Source: Treponema sp. (GTDB lineage: Bacteria; Spirochaetota; Spirochaetia; Treponematales; Treponemataceae). From it: DNA of 47,998 bases. Below are positions 25,051-34,052 of the stretch, in pieces (within the stretch, counting starts at the first letter, position 1; each line of letters opens with the position of its first letter). The notes under the pieces were generated by a model. The model did no database searches, was not told the origin of the DNA, and worked only from the letters and a program-made list of their open reading frames with translations. Location: contig JAILON010000032.1 in the NCBI GenBank assembly GCA_024690865.1, forward strand, positions 1 to 47,998, in the 5' to 3' direction. Made by a program: the position numbers and the translations under genes.

Positions 25051-25797
25051 ATGGACATGCTGAAAGGAAAGAAAGCTCTCGTCACCGGCTCCTCTCGGGG
25101 AATCGGCCTTAAGATTACACAGACCTTCCTGAGCGAAGGTGCGGAAGTCTGGGGAATGTGCACCCACGAGTCAAAAGCCAAGGCGGAGACGGAAGCCCTC
25201 GCTTCCTCTCATGGGACTGCCTACCATGAGTTCTACGCGGATGCGGGCGATGCCGATGCGCTGAAAAGTGCGGTGGAGGCTGCCCTCAAGGAGTCCGGCG
25301 GATTCGATGTCCTCGTGAACAACGCCGGGATTACCCGCGACACGCTGAGCTTCCGCATGAAGAAGGAGGACTGGGATTCGGTCATCGCCGTCAACTTGAC
25401 CGCCACCTTCATTGTCAGCCAGATTATCAGCTTGGACATGATTCACAAGAAGTCCGGTTCCATCATAAACATGTCTTCCATCGCCGGCGTGCACGGCAAT
25501 CCCGGACAGGTCAATTATTCCGCCAGCAAGGGCGGCCTCATCGCGATGAGCAAGAGCCTCGCCAAGGAGTGCGGTAGCCGCGGGGTCCGCGTCAACTGCA
25601 TTGCGCCCGGCTTCATAGAGACGGACATGACCCAGGCGGTTAAAGAAGAGGTTCGCAAGGCCTGGGTGGAGGGCATACCGCTCAAGCGGGCGGGCAAGCC
25701 CGAGGACGTGGCCAACGCCGCGCTCTTCCTTGCGTCCGACCTCAGCTCCTACATCACGGGGCAGGTCATCGGCGTTGACGGTGGCATGGGGGCGTAA
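25051..25797 (+). CDS. fabG: 3-oxoacyl-ACP reductase FabG-like short-chain dehydrogenase
   Basis: This 248-residue classical short-chain dehydrogenase has the cofactor motif TGSSRGIG, NNAG at about 88-91, and the catalytic Ser of MSSIAGVHG with YSASK (Tyr and Lys four apart). The C-terminus reads GQVIGVDGGM, typical of FabG, which reduces 3-oxoacyl-ACP with NADPH in fatty acid synthesis. Other SDR enzymes share these motifs and no other fab gene is adjacent, so the substrate is inferred. I start at 25051 because the promoter -10 box ends just before it; a longer frame upstream overlaps the TPR gene and adds non-homologous residues. Confidence 0.85.
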   Translation: MDMLKGKKALVTGSSRGIGLKITQTFLSEGAEVWGMCTHESKAKAETEALASSHGTAYHEFYADAGDADALKSAVEAALKESGGFDVLVNNAGITRDTLSFRMKKEDWDSVIAVNLTATFIVSQIISLDMIHKKSGSIINMSSIAGVHGNPGQVNYSASKGGLIAMSKSLAKECGSRGVRVNCIAPGFIETDMTQAVKEEVRKAWVEGIPLKRAGKPEDVANAALFLASDLSSYITGQVIGVDGGMGA

Positions 25798-25806
25798 CAT
25801 CCAGAT

Positions 25807-25846
25807 GGCAGCCATGCCGGACAGCGACAGGCTGCCTTTTATCTTT
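25807..25846 (+). terminator. Terminator after fabG
   Basis: Arms GGCAGCC (25807-25813) and GGCTGCC (25830-25836), then TTTTATCTTTT. Confidence 0.75.
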
Positions 25847-25875
25847 TAAAGCGGGGTTGCAAGGAGAAGACGATT

Positions 25876-26991
25876 ATGGCGAAGACAATTGATTACAAGA
25901 AGGCCGGTGTCAACGTGAACGAAGGCTACAAGGCCGTGGACAAATACAAGAAGCAGTCCGAGCGGGCGCGGATTCCCGGCCAGCTGACGGAGCTGGGGGC
26001 ATTCAACGGGATGTTCGCCGTGCCCAAGGGGATGAAGAACCCCGTCATGGTCAGCGGCACGGATGGTGTGGGTACCAAGCTGGACATCGCCTTCAAGCTC
26101 AAGAAGTACGACACGGTCGGAATTGACTGTGTTGCGATGAGCGTCAACGACATCCTCTGCTCGGGCGTGGCGACTTCCTTCTTCCTGGACTACATCGCAT
26201 GCGGCAAGCTGGACGCGAAGGTCGCGGGCGAGCTGGTCAAGGGCGTGACCGACGGCTGCGTGCAGGCCGGATGCGCCCTGCTCGGCGGCGAGACTGCGGA
26301 GATGCCGGACTTCTACGACGAGGGCAAGTACGACCTCGCGGGATTCGGCGTGGGCGTGGGCGAGAAGTCCGAGATGATTACCGGCGATAAGATAAAGGAG
26401 GGCGACGTGCTTGTCGGCCTTTCCTCCACCGGGACGCATTCCAACGGCTACTCGTTGATACGCCGCCTGGTCAAGAATTTCAACGAGCCGTTCGTCGTGG
26501 ACGGCAAGAAGACCAAGCAGACGATAGGCGAGGTCCTGCTGACCCCCACCCGCATTTACGTGCAGCCGGTCATGGAGGTGCTCAAGAAGTTCCGCCCGTC
26601 CGTGCACGGCATGGTGCACGTCACTGGGGGCGGCTTCTACGAGAACCTACCCCGCATGTACCCCCATGCCAAGCCCGGCAAGAAGCAGCTCTGTTCGGTC
26701 ATCAAGAACGGCAGCTGGGACATCCCGCCGATATTCGACGAGCTGGTGCGCCGTGGGGCGGACGAGAAGAACCTCTATTCCACCTTCAACATGGGAATCG
26801 GCTTTGTGCTCGCGGTCGCCAAGAAGGATGCGGACGCGATAATCAAGCTGTTCAACAAGAGCTCCAAGAAGTACCACTATGCCGGGATGAGCGACTTGGT
26901 CGCCTACGAAATCGGTTACGTGGGCCACACCGACAAGGAGATAAAGGGCGAGTTCAAGGGCAACAAGGCCATGACGGTCTTCGAGGACTAG
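25876..26991 (+). CDS. purM: Phosphoribosylformylglycinamidine cyclo-ligase (AIR synthase)
   Basis: This 371-residue enzyme catalyses ATP-dependent ring closure of FGAM to AIR in purine synthesis. Recognisable segments are SGTDGVGTKLDIAF, DCVAMSVNDILCSG, LLGGETAEMPDFY, GLSSTGTHSNGYSLIRR, HVTGGGFYENLPRM and STFNMGIGFVLAV. Length and order match the PurM family. AAGGAG is positioned before the ATG. It is followed after nine bases by purN, forming a short purine operon. A 79-bp gap with a terminator separates it from fabG. Confidence 0.96.
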   Translation: MAKTIDYKKAGVNVNEGYKAVDKYKKQSERARIPGQLTELGAFNGMFAVPKGMKNPVMVSGTDGVGTKLDIAFKLKKYDTVGIDCVAMSVNDILCSGVATSFFLDYIACGKLDAKVAGELVKGVTDGCVQAGCALLGGETAEMPDFYDEGKYDLAGFGVGVGEKSEMITGDKIKEGDVLVGLSSTGTHSNGYSLIRRLVKNFNEPFVVDGKKTKQTIGEVLLTPTRIYVQPVMEVLKKFRPSVHGMVHVTGGGFYENLPRMYPHAKPGKKQLCSVIKNGSWDIPPIFDELVRRGADEKNLYSTFNMGIGFVLAVAKKDADAIIKLFNKSSKKYHYAGMSDLVAYEIGYVGHTDKEIKGEFKGNKAMTVFED

Positions 26992-27000
26992 GAGGCTGCC

Positions 27001-27630
27001 ATGCTGAACATCGCTGTCCTTGTTTCCGGAGGGGGAACGAACCTCCAGGCCCTCATCGATTATGAGAAGCAGACTCAGGCTGAGGCCCAGGGCTGTCCTT
27101 ACCACATAGTGCTGGTCGCCTCCAATACCAAGCGTGCCTATGCCTTGGAGCGGGCGAAGGCGGCGGGCATTCCTGCGGAAGTCAGAAGTCCCGTTCTGGT
27201 GCTCGGGCCTGCCCTGGTTTCCGCCACGATGGACGAGAAGCGGGAGCTGGTCAGCGATGCGATGCTGGACCTTTGCCGCGAGTACAAGGCGGACGCCATC
27301 GTGCTCGCAGGCTACCTTTCCGTTTTGAAGGGCACTATAATAGATGCGTACAAGGACAGGATAATCAATTTGCACCCGGCACTCCTGCCCAAATACGGCG
27401 GGGTAGGGATGTGGGGACACAACGTCCATGAGGCCGTCATTGAGGCGGGCGAAAAGGAGAGCGGCTGCACGGTGCACCTGGTGGACTCTGGCTGCGATAC
27501 GGGCCGCATCCTGGTCCAGAAGCGCGTCCCTGTCTTGCCCGGCGACACCCCCGACAGCCTCTATGAGCGTATCGCCCCCGAGGAGCACAAAGCAATCGTG
27601 GAAGCTGTCTTACTGCTTGCGAAGGGGTAA
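27001..27630 (+). CDS. purN: Phosphoribosylglycinamide formyltransferase
   Basis: This 209-residue enzyme transfers a formyl group from 10-formyl-tetrahydrofolate to GAR. It has the N-terminal IAVLVSGGGTNLQALID, the folate-site motif INLHPALLPKYGG (catalytic Asn and His), and SGCTVHLVDSGCDTGRI with the catalytic Asp. The ribosome-binding site GGAGG is just upstream. The length fits the family. It is the second gene of the purM-purN unit. Confidence 0.95.
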   Translation: MLNIAVLVSGGGTNLQALIDYEKQTQAEAQGCPYHIVLVASNTKRAYALERAKAAGIPAEVRSPVLVLGPALVSATMDEKRELVSDAMLDLCREYKADAIVLAGYLSVLKGTIIDAYKDRIINLHPALLPKYGGVGMWGHNVHEAVIEAGEKESGCTVHLVDSGCDTGRILVQKRVPVLPGDTPDSLYERIAPEEHKAIVEAVLLLAKG

Positions 27631-27659
27631 TTGCCTTTTTCTTCCATATATAGTATAGT
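27631..27659 (+). promoter_or_regulatory. Promoter of gyrB; leaderless
   Basis: TTGCCT (27631-27636), a 17-bp spacer, then TATAGT (27654-27659). The ATG at 27668 follows 8 nt later; TTTGGCAA between them is no Shine-Dalgarno. Confidence 0.65.
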
Positions 27660-27667
27660 TTTGGCAA

Positions 27668-29617
27668 ATGTCAGACCCACAGAGTAACGATTTAGACCAG
27701 TATTCGGCAAGTTCGATTACCGTACTGAAGGGGCTGGAGGCCGTCCGCGTCCGCCCCGGTATGTATATAGGAAGCACGGGGCCGAACGGCCTGCATCACC
27801 TTGTCTACGAGGTGGTGGACAACTCCATCGATGAGGCCATGGCGGGCTTTTGCGACCGCATCACGGTTGCCCTTGAGCGCGACGACATCTGCCGCGTTGA
27901 GGACAACGGCCGCGGCATCCCGGTTGACATCCATCCGACCGAGCACGTTTCCGCACTGGAGCTGGTTCTGACCCGCCTGCATGCGGGCGGCAAGTTCGAC
28001 AAATCCAACTACAAGGTTTCTGGCGGTTTGCACGGAGTCGGCGTATCCTGCGTCAACGCCCTGTCCACTTGGATGGAGGCATTCGTCTACCGCGACGGCA
28101 AGGCCTACGAGCAGCGCTACGCCGAGGGCAAGCCCAAGAGCAAGGTCGAGTGCGTCGGGGACACCGAGTTGCACGGCACGAAGATACGCTGGAAGGCCGA
28201 CGCGACGATTTTCAAGGAGACGACGACATACGACTTTGACGTGCTGGCCCACCGCCTGCGCGAGCTTGCCTTCCTGAACCCTGGAATCACGATTGTATTC
28301 CGCGACGAGCGCCTGGAGAAGCCCAAGGAAATCGAGTACCGCTTTGAGGGAGGCATCAAGCACTTCACGACCTTCTTGAACGAGGGCAAGGCGGTCATTC
28401 CTCCGGAGCCGATCTACATTTCCGGCGAGAACGAGGGCGTGCAGATAGAGGTCGCCCTCCAGTGGAACGACGGCTACAACGAGTCGATTTACGCATACGT
28501 CAATGACATCAATACCAAGGAGGGCGGAACCCACTTGGACGGGCTCAAGATAGGGCTGACGGTTGTGATGAACAAGTTCCTTGAGACCCGTGACAAGCTC
28601 CTCAAGAAGATAAACGACAAGGACTCCAAGGTGAACGAAAAGCTGACCGGTGAGGACGTGCGGTCGGGACTGACCGCCGTTCTTTCCGTGAAGGTTCCCG
28701 AGCCGCAGTTTGAGGGGCAGACCAAGACCAAGCTGGGCAACTCCGAGGTGCGCAGCTACGTGGACGGCCTCGTGAAGGAGAAGCTCACCCTCTGGTGCGA
28801 GCAGAATCCCCAGCTGGTGGACAAGATTCTGGAGAAGGCCGTTGGTGAGGCTGCGGCCCGCATTGCCGCCCGCAAGGCCAAGGATTCTGCCCGCCGCAAG
28901 ACGGGCTTGGGATTTGGCCTTCCTGCGAAGCTTGCGGACTGCTCGCTCAAAGACCCCTCCCAGTGCGAGGTCTACATCGTCGAGGGAGATTCCGCAGGCG
29001 GTTCCGCCAAGAAGGGGCGCGACTCCAAGACCCAGGCCATCCTTCCCCTCTGGGGCAAGATGCTCAACGTGGAGAAGAGCCGCGTGGACAAGGTCATCAA
29101 CAACGACAAGCTGGAGCCGATCATTGCCTCGCTCGGTACGGGGATAGGCAAGGACTTCGACATCTCAAAGCTGCGCTACCATAAGGTCATCATCATGGCA
29201 GATGCCGACGTTGACGGAAGCCACATCCGCACCCTGCTTTTGACCTTCTTCTTCCGCTACATGCCCCAGCTCATCGAGGACGGCTACGTCTACCTCGCCA
29301 TGCCGCCCCTTTTCAAGGTCCAGTACGGCAAGCAGATCAAGTACGTTTACGACGACAATGAGAAGGCTTCTGCCATCGCGGAATTCGGTGTCCCGGCAGA
29401 AAAGCTCAAGGTGCAGCGCTACAAAGGACTCGGTGAGATGGACGGGACCCAGCTCTGGGAGACGACGATGGATCCGAGCGTCCGCAGGATGATGAAGGTG
29501 ACGATTCCCGACGCTATCGCCGCCGACCGGATTTTCTCCACCTGCATGGGCGAGGAGGTTGAGCCGCGCCGCAAGTTCATCGAGGATAATGCCATCTACG
29601 CAAACCTGGACGTCTAG
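27668..29617 (+). CDS. gyrB: DNA gyrase subunit B
   Basis: This 649-residue ATPase subunit of gyrase has the GHKL ATP site ([39 protein letters not shown]), the transducer domain with [12 protein letters not shown], and the TOPRIM domain with [13 protein letters not shown] (about 439) and [10 protein letters not shown] (about 511). [20 protein letters not shown] closes the C-terminal part. Length is typical for a GyrB without the extra proteobacterial insert. The TOPRIM segment [14 protein letters not shown], with Trp, is what I associate with treponemes. gyrA is not in the window. Confidence 0.97.
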   Translation: MSDPQSNDLDQYSASSITVLKGLEAVRVRPGMYIGSTGPNGLHHLVYEVVDNSIDEAMAGFCDRITVALERDDICRVEDNGRGIPVDIHPTEHVSALELVLTRLHAGGKFDKSNYKVSGGLHGVGVSCVNALSTWMEAFVYRDGKAYEQRYAEGKPKSKVECVGDTELHGTKIRWKADATIFKETTTYDFDVLAHRLRELAFLNPGITIVFRDERLEKPKEIEYRFEGGIKHFTTFLNEGKAVIPPEPIYISGENEGVQIEVALQWNDGYNESIYAYVNDINTKEGGTHLDGLKIGLTVVMNKFLETRDKLLKKINDKDSKVNEKLTGEDVRSGLTAVLSVKVPEPQFEGQTKTKLGNSEVRSYVDGLVKEKLTLWCEQNPQLVDKILEKAVGEAAARIAARKAKDSARRKTGLGFGLPAKLADCSLKDPSQCEVYIVEGDSAGGSAKKGRDSKTQAILPLWGKMLNVEKSRVDKVINNDKLEPIIASLGTGIGKDFDISKLRYHKVIIMADADVDGSHIRTLLLTFFFRYMPQLIEDGYVYLAMPPLFKVQYGKQIKYVYDDNEKASAIAEFGVPAEKLKVQRYKGLGEMDGTQLWETTMDPSVRRMMKVTIPDAIAADRIFSTCMGEEVEPRRKFIEDNAIYANLDV

Positions 29618-29645
29618 CAGAGTTCGGGTCGTGGTGTTCTAGGAG

Positions 29646-29690
29646 GCCGCAAAGTCCGTAATGGACCTTGCGGCTTTTTTATTTTTTTTC
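29646..29690 (+). terminator. Terminator after gyrB
   Basis: Arms GCCGCAAAGTCC and GGACCTTGCGGC (11 of 12 pairs) with a GTAAT loop, then a T-rich tract. Confidence 0.88.
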
Positions 29691-29691
29691 G

Positions 29692-29720
29692 TTGTGTATC
29701 TAGAAAAATCGGTATATAAT
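29692..29720 (+). promoter_or_regulatory. Promoter of araA
   Basis: TTGTGT (29692-29697), a 17-bp spacer, then consensus TATAAT (29715-29720), giving a leader of about 110 nt. Unlike several neighbours, araA has a strong Shine-Dalgarno (AGGAGG). The leader contains a copy of the GTTTCAAAAGTCC palindromic element. Confidence 0.6.
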
Positions 29721-29730
29721 ATAATAGATG

Positions 29731-29781
29731 GTTTCAAAAGTCCCTTGTGGCGGAGTCGTGGAAACTGCTTGAAACTGCCTC
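29731..29781. repeat. Palindromic repeat, GTTTCAAAAGTCC family, in the araA leader
   Basis: The left arm starts GTTTCAAAAGTCC (29731-29743) and the right arm is CTTGAAACTGCCTC (about 29768-29781). The right arm is the reverse complement of GAGGCAGTTTCAAG, the left-arm sequence of the related copy at 37949. The arms here match each other only partly. Confidence 0.55.
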
Positions 29782-29838
29782 GGCTAAAAAGCACAAAAGA
29801 CGATTTTGGGTACTGCCCTGTATTATTAGGAGGAATAT

Positions 29839-31341
29839 ATGATTTTGAAGGATTATGAGTTTTGGTTCGTTACGGGAAGCCAGGACTTGTACGGAGAGGA
29901 TACGCTCAAGCAGGTCGCAAAAGATTCCAAGGAAATCGTGGAGTCGCTGAACAAAAGCGGCTGCCTGCCCTGTCCCCTCGTCTGGAAGCCTACCCTGCTT
30001 ACCCCGCTTTCCATCAGGGAGACGCTGGAACAGGCAAACGCTGACGGCAAGTGCGCGGGAATCATCTGTTGGATGCATACCTTCAGCCCGGCCAAGATGT
30101 GGATTGCGGGTCTGAACGCCTACAAGAAGCCCCTGCTCCAGCTGAACACCCAGTTCAACGAGAAGATCCCCTACGCGACGATGGACATGGACTTCATGAA
30201 CTTGAACCAGAGCGCGCACGGCGACCGCGAGTTTGGCTACATCACCGCGCGGATGGACATCCCGCGCAAGGTCATCGTGGGCCACTGGAACGACAAGATG
30301 ACGCAGAAGCGGATTGCGGACTGGATGCGGTCTGCCCGTGCAGTCGCGGACGGAAAGACCCTCCGCGTCATCCGCTTTGGAGACAACATGCGCGAGGTCG
30401 CGGTCACCGACGGCGACAAGGTTGCGGCGATGGTCAAGTTCGGCTGGTCCGTGCCCTATTACGGAATCGGCGACCTGGTGGAGTATATGAACGCCGTCAA
30501 GCAGGCCGACATTGACGCGCTCTACGACGAGTACAACGCAAAGTACGAGATTGTCCTCGGCACCGACAAGGACTTCACGGTGAGCCACATCAAGGAGCAG
30601 GCGCGGATAGAGCTCGCGCTCAGGGCCTTCCTGAAGGACAACGACGGAAGCGCGCTCTGTACGAACTTCCAGGACCTGCATGGGATGAAGCAGCTGCCGG
30701 GTCTTGCCATCCAGCGCCTGCTTGCCGACGGTTATGGCTTCGGCGCGGAGGGCGACTGGAAGACCTCTGCCCTCGTCCGCACATTCAAGGTGATGACCGC
30801 AGGCCTCGTGACGACCGGGAAGGGCAACGCCTTCATGGAGGACTACACCTACAACTTGGAGAACGGCAAGGAGGCGGACCTGGGCAGCCACATGCTGGAG
30901 GTCGATCCTGAGATTGCGGTCTCCAAGCCCCGTGTGGAGGTACACCCGCTCGGCATTGGTGGAAAGGAGGATCCCGCCCGCCTGGTATTCAACGCTATCG
31001 AGGGGAAGGGGCTTGTCGCCGCCGTCGTCCAGATGGGAGGCCGCTTCCGCTGCGTCGCCAACGAGGTGGAGGTTATCAAGCCCGAGGCTGACCTGCCCAA
31101 GCTGCCGGTCGCCCGTATGCTCTGGAAACCGCTCCCGAACCTCGCTACGTCTGCCGAGAGCTGGATTCTCGCGGGTGGCGGCCACCACACGGCATTCAGC
31201 AACATCATCGATGCGGACATGCTGCGCGACTGGGCCGAGATGGTCGGAATCGAGTGCGTCGTGATCGATGCGGACACCAAGGTTCACCAGTTCCGCAACG
31301 AGCTGCGCTGGAACGAGGCATACTGGGGTGGCAGGAGATAG
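29839..31341 (+). CDS. araA: L-arabinose isomerase
   Basis: This 500-residue enzyme interconverts L-arabinose and L-ribulose using Mn2+. It has the N-terminal FWFVTGSQDLYGEDTL, then CWMHTFSPAKMWIAGL and LLQLNTQFN, and the metal-site regions GFGAEGDWKTSALVR, NAFMEDYTYNLENGKE, GSHMLEVDP and GGGHHTAFS that carry the two Glu and two His ligands. Length matches the family. It stands alone: no araB, araD or transporter is next to it. AGGAGG lies before the ATG and a strong terminator follows. Confidence 0.96.
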   Translation: MILKDYEFWFVTGSQDLYGEDTLKQVAKDSKEIVESLNKSGCLPCPLVWKPTLLTPLSIRETLEQANADGKCAGIICWMHTFSPAKMWIAGLNAYKKPLLQLNTQFNEKIPYATMDMDFMNLNQSAHGDREFGYITARMDIPRKVIVGHWNDKMTQKRIADWMRSARAVADGKTLRVIRFGDNMREVAVTDGDKVAAMVKFGWSVPYYGIGDLVEYMNAVKQADIDALYDEYNAKYEIVLGTDKDFTVSHIKEQARIELALRAFLKDNDGSALCTNFQDLHGMKQLPGLAIQRLLADGYGFGAEGDWKTSALVRTFKVMTAGLVTTGKGNAFMEDYTYNLENGKEADLGSHMLEVDPEIAVSKPRVEVHPLGIGGKEDPARLVFNAIEGKGLVAAVVQMGGRFRCVANEVEVIKPEADLPKLPVARMLWKPLPNLATSAESWILAGGGHHTAFSNIIDADMLRDWAEMVGIECVVIDADTKVHQFRNELRWNEAYWGGRR

Positions 31342-31429
31342 AGGCTGGCTTTGAGGAGCTGTCTGTGTGGGATCCAGTTTACTTGCGGTCCCCGCATCTC
31401 GCTTTGAAAGCGCTTTGCCCGTCAGGTTT

Positions 31430-31466
31430 TTCCGGGGGATTGGGGGAGTTCCCCGGAATTTTTTAT
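31430..31466 (+). terminator. Terminator after araA
   Basis: Arms TTCCGGGG (31430-31437) and CCCCGGAA (31451-31458), then six T. Confidence 0.88.
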
Positions 31467-31474
31467 TTCACCGA

Positions 31475-31503
31475 TTGACATTTTTTTCGTTTGACTGTAT
31501 AGT
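31475..31503 (+). promoter_or_regulatory. Promoter of tRNA-Gln
   Basis: Consensus TTGACA (31475-31480), a 17-bp spacer, then TATAGT (31498-31503), 16 nt before the tRNA 5' end. Confidence 0.8.
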
Positions 31504-31519
31504 AAACATCACCTTGCAT

Positions 31520-31590
31520 TCCCCGATTGTGTAATGGTAGCACTTCAGATTCTGGTTCTGACTGTGGGGGTTCGAATCCTCCTTGGGGAA
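31520..31590 (+). tRNA. tRNA-Gln (CTG anticodon)
   Basis: The 71-nt cloverleaf has acceptor arms TCCCCGA and TTGGGGA (one G-T pair), anticodon stem TCAGA/TCTGA around the loop TTCTGGT (anticodon CTG), T-arm GGGGG-TTCGAAT-CCTCC, and discriminator A. CCA is not encoded. Confidence 0.92.
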
Positions 31591-31741
31591 AGACAAAAGC
31601 TGGGTGCCGGTTGAAGGCAGTCAGAATGGCAAGTTTGCTGGAGGGGTCGCCCTTCCTGTGAATTATAGTGCAGGTTCAGGCTATTGTAGCGTGAGTTTGT
31701 TTGCCGAAACCACAGTGCGAGTCATGTCGCTTGTGGGTTTT
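31591..31741. other. Spacer between the two tRNA genes
   Basis: These 151 bp hold no gene and no clear promoter or terminator, so the two tRNAs may be one transcript ended by the terminator at 31818. Confidence 0.4.
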
Positions 31742-31813
31742 GGTCCCTTCGTCTATCGGCTAGGACGAAAGATTCTCAATCTTTAAAGATGGGTTCAACT
31801 CCCGTAGGGACCG
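31742..31813 (+). tRNA. tRNA-Glu (CTC anticodon)
   Basis: The 72-nt cloverleaf has acceptor arms GGTCCCT and AGGGACC, anticodon stem AAAGA/TCTTT around TTCTCAA (anticodon CTC), T-arm GATGGGTTCAACTCCCGT, and discriminator G. CCA is not encoded. Confidence 0.92.
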
Positions 31814-31817
31814 TACG

Positions 31818-31846
31818 AAAGGCTTCCATTTTGGAAGCCTTTTTTG
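31818..31846 (+). terminator. Terminator after tRNA-Glu
   Basis: AAAGGCTTCCA and TGGAAGCCTTT are perfect arms with a TTT loop and further T residues. Confidence 0.92.
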
Positions 31847-31885
31847 TTTTAAATCGTGGCGAACTGTCGATTCGAACGGTGCCCC

Positions 31886-32497
31886 CTACTGTTTCAGCAA
31901 CTGTTCCAGCTCTCCAGACGCCTGCTCGTAGGATGTGAAATGTATGCCGTGCAGGCCTTCCGTACGGGCGCCTATGACGTTTTCCTCCATGTCGTCGAGG
32001 AATACGCATTCTGAGGCCGTCAGTGAGTACCGGGAGAGCAGCAGCTGGTAAATCGCAGGGGAGGGTTTTATGACGCCTTCAAATCCGGAGACGACTTTGC
32101 CGTCTATGCAGTCCAGAAAGTCGAAGGTGTTCTTTTCGTTTACGGTCCACAGCCATGCCGGATAGTTGGACAGGAGGAAGACCTTGTAGCCCCGTTCCTT
32201 GAGGGAGCTGAGCCAACGGTGGGAGTAGGGGTAAGGCTTGACGAAATCCCAGACGGCCTTCTCGAAGAAGAAGTCTATGCCCTCCTGCACGCTGGGAGGC
32301 AGGCCCTTCTTGAGAATTTCGAATACGTCCTCCTTGCGCATGACACCCCGGTCCAACTCTTTCCAAGTGGGGTTGCCCAAAGTCGCATTGATGGTTTCCT
32401 CTGCCTTGCTCCTGTCATATCCCAAGTCCGTCATGGCCTCTACCGGACGTACGCGGACCAGCACCGAACCAACGTCAAAAACAATATTCCGTATCAT
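31886..32497 (-). CDS. HAD-superfamily hydrolase
   Basis: This 203-residue protein begins MIRNIVFDVGSVLVRVRP. Motif I is FDVGSV, with the nucleophile Asp but Gly in place of the second Asp, as in the FDxGxVL branch of HAD-IA proteins (epoxide-hydrolase-like and YihX-like). Motif II is LLSNYP, motif III Lys is in GVIKPSPAIYQ, and motif IV is FLDDMEENV. It is probably a phosphatase of small sugar phosphates or similar substrates, but the loss of the second Asp makes activity uncertain. It is a single-gene unit with a promoter ending 8 nt before the ATG. Confidence 0.87.
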   Translation of the reverse strand: MIRNIVFDVGSVLVRVRPVEAMTDLGYDRSKAEETINATLGNPTWKELDRGVMRKEDVFEILKKGLPPSVQEGIDFFFEKAVWDFVKPYPYSHRWLSSLKERGYKVFLLSNYPAWLWTVNEKNTFDFLDCIDGKVVSGFEGVIKPSPAIYQLLLSRYSLTASECVFLDDMEENVIGARTEGLHGIHFTSYEQASGELEQLLKQ

Positions 32498-32505
32498 ACG
32501 CTTTC

Positions 32506-32534
32506 ATTATATAGCAGAACGGGAGTTTTGAAAA
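32506..32534 (-). promoter_or_regulatory. Promoter of the HAD gene; leaderless
   Basis: On the minus strand TTTTCA (32529-32534), a 17-bp spacer, then consensus TATAAT (32506-32511), 8 nt before the ATG, with no Shine-Dalgarno. Confidence 0.55.
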
Positions 32535-32647
32535 CGCCCCGATGACGGGAAAGTGGCAGGGGCAGATGGAAGTTCTTTACCCGACTGCGTTCCACCCCTC
32601 CCTGTGGCGAAGCTGTATCTATGAACCTGTGCCGATGAATCCGCACC

Positions 32648-32676
32648 TCGACAACTGGCGGATTATGTACTATAAT
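32648..32676 (+). promoter_or_regulatory. Promoter of the rnf operon; leaderless
   Basis: TCGACA (32648-32653), a 17-bp spacer, then consensus TATAAT (32671-32676). The rnfC ATG lies 8 nt downstream (AAGAAATT between). Confidence 0.65.
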
Positions 32677-32684
32677 AAGAAATT

Positions 32685-34052
32685 ATGAAAACGCACACAT
32701 TCCGAGGGGGAATCTACCCCAGGGAGATGAAGGAGCTCAGTTCGGCCTGTCCGATTGAGCAGGTCTTTCCGTCTTCCAAGACAGTCAGCATACCCGTCAC
32801 GATGGGGGGAGCACCCAACACGCCCCTCGTCAAGGTCGGGGACATCGTTAAGCGGGGCCAGCTCATCGCCAAGAGCGACAAATTCATGTCTGCCCCCGTC
32901 CATGCATCAGTTTCCGGCAAAGTAAAGAAGATAGCCAGCTGCCTGCTTACGGGCAACGTCTATGCCCCCTGCATCACCATAGAGGCGGACGGGTCCGACG
33001 AAACGGACTTCATGCCCGTGCTCGACCCCTTCGCATGCAGCCACGACGAGGCGATTGCCCGCGTGCGCGACGCAGGAATCGTCGGCATGGGAGGCGCGTC
33101 CTTCCCCACCCACGTCAAGCTGAACCCTCCTGCGGACAAGAAGATAGAGTACGTCCTGCTCAATGCGGCTGAATGCGAGCCATACCTCACGGTCGATGAC
33201 CGCACGATGAAGGAGGAGGCCGCCAAGGTCATCGACGGCCTTGCCATCGTCATGCACATCGTCGGCGCGAAGGGAATCATCGCCCTTGAGACCAACAAGG
33301 AGGACGACGTTGCCCCCCTCCAGGCCGAGATACAGAAGCAGGGCCGGGACATAGAGATTGTCTTGGTCAAGACCAAGTATCCGCAGGGTTGCGAGAAGAA
33401 CATCGTCGAGGCCGTCCTGGGACGCGAGATTCCGGCGGGCAAGCTTCCGGCGGACGCGGGGGCGGTCATCTGCAACGTCGGTACGGTCTGCGCGATAAGC
33501 GAGGCATTCCGCGAGGGCAAGCCCCTGATTGACCGCGCCCTCACGATAAGTGGCGGGGCATGCAGCAAGCCGCGCAACATCCGCGTGCCCGTCGGAACCC
33601 TTGTGTCCGACCTGATGCCGGACGTCATTTCGGTCGATGAAAGCACGCTCGTCAAAATCATCAGCGGAGGCCCCATGATGGGCTTCGCGATGAGCGGCGC
33701 CCAGTTCCCGATTGCGAAGGGAACGAGCGGGGTCATCTTCCTGACCAAGGAAGAGACCTACCTTGTGGACGAGGACCAGTGCATCAACTGCGGTCACTGC
33801 GTTGACGCATGCCCCATGCACCTGACCCCGGTGATGATGGTCAAGTCCTTGACGGCGGGCGAGATGCAGGACGCGAAGGACTACGGGCTCATGGACTGCA
33901 TTGAGTGCGGTTGCTGCTCCTACGTCTGCCCGGCGAACGTCCGCCTGGTGCAGAGAATCAGGGTGGGCAAGGCGGAAGTCCGTGCCCAGATGGTAGCGGA
34001 GAAGGCCAAGGCCGAGGCGGCCAAGAGCCAGGCGGCAGGAGGCTCCAAATGA
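32685..34052 (+). CDS. rnfC: Rnf complex subunit RnfC
   Basis: This 455-residue peripheral subunit binds NADH and FMN and carries two [4Fe-4S] clusters. After the N-terminal barrel-sandwich part (THTFRGGIYPREMKEL), the nucleotide/FMN domain shows GIVGMGGASFPTHVKLNP and LLNAAECEPYLTVDDR. Two ferredoxin motifs, CINCGHCVDACP (about 366) and CIECGCCSYVCP (about 405), complete it. In the Rnf complex it exchanges electrons with NAD+. It is the first gene of a six-gene operon; its stop overlaps the rnfD start (AAATGA). Confidence 0.96.
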   Translation: MKTHTFRGGIYPREMKELSSACPIEQVFPSSKTVSIPVTMGGAPNTPLVKVGDIVKRGQLIAKSDKFMSAPVHASVSGKVKKIASCLLTGNVYAPCITIEADGSDETDFMPVLDPFACSHDEAIARVRDAGIVGMGGASFPTHVKLNPPADKKIEYVLLNAAECEPYLTVDDRTMKEEAAKVIDGLAIVMHIVGAKGIIALETNKEDDVAPLQAEIQKQGRDIEIVLVKTKYPQGCEKNIVEAVLGREIPAGKLPADAGAVICNVGTVCAISEAFREGKPLIDRALTISGGACSKPRNIRVPVGTLVSDLMPDVISVDESTLVKIISGGPMMGFAMSGAQFPIAKGTSGVIFLTKEETYLVDEDQCINCGHCVDACPMHLTPVMMVKSLTAGEMQDAKDYGLMDCIECGCCSYVCPANVRLVQRIRVGKAEVRAQMVAEKAKAEAAKSQAAGGSK

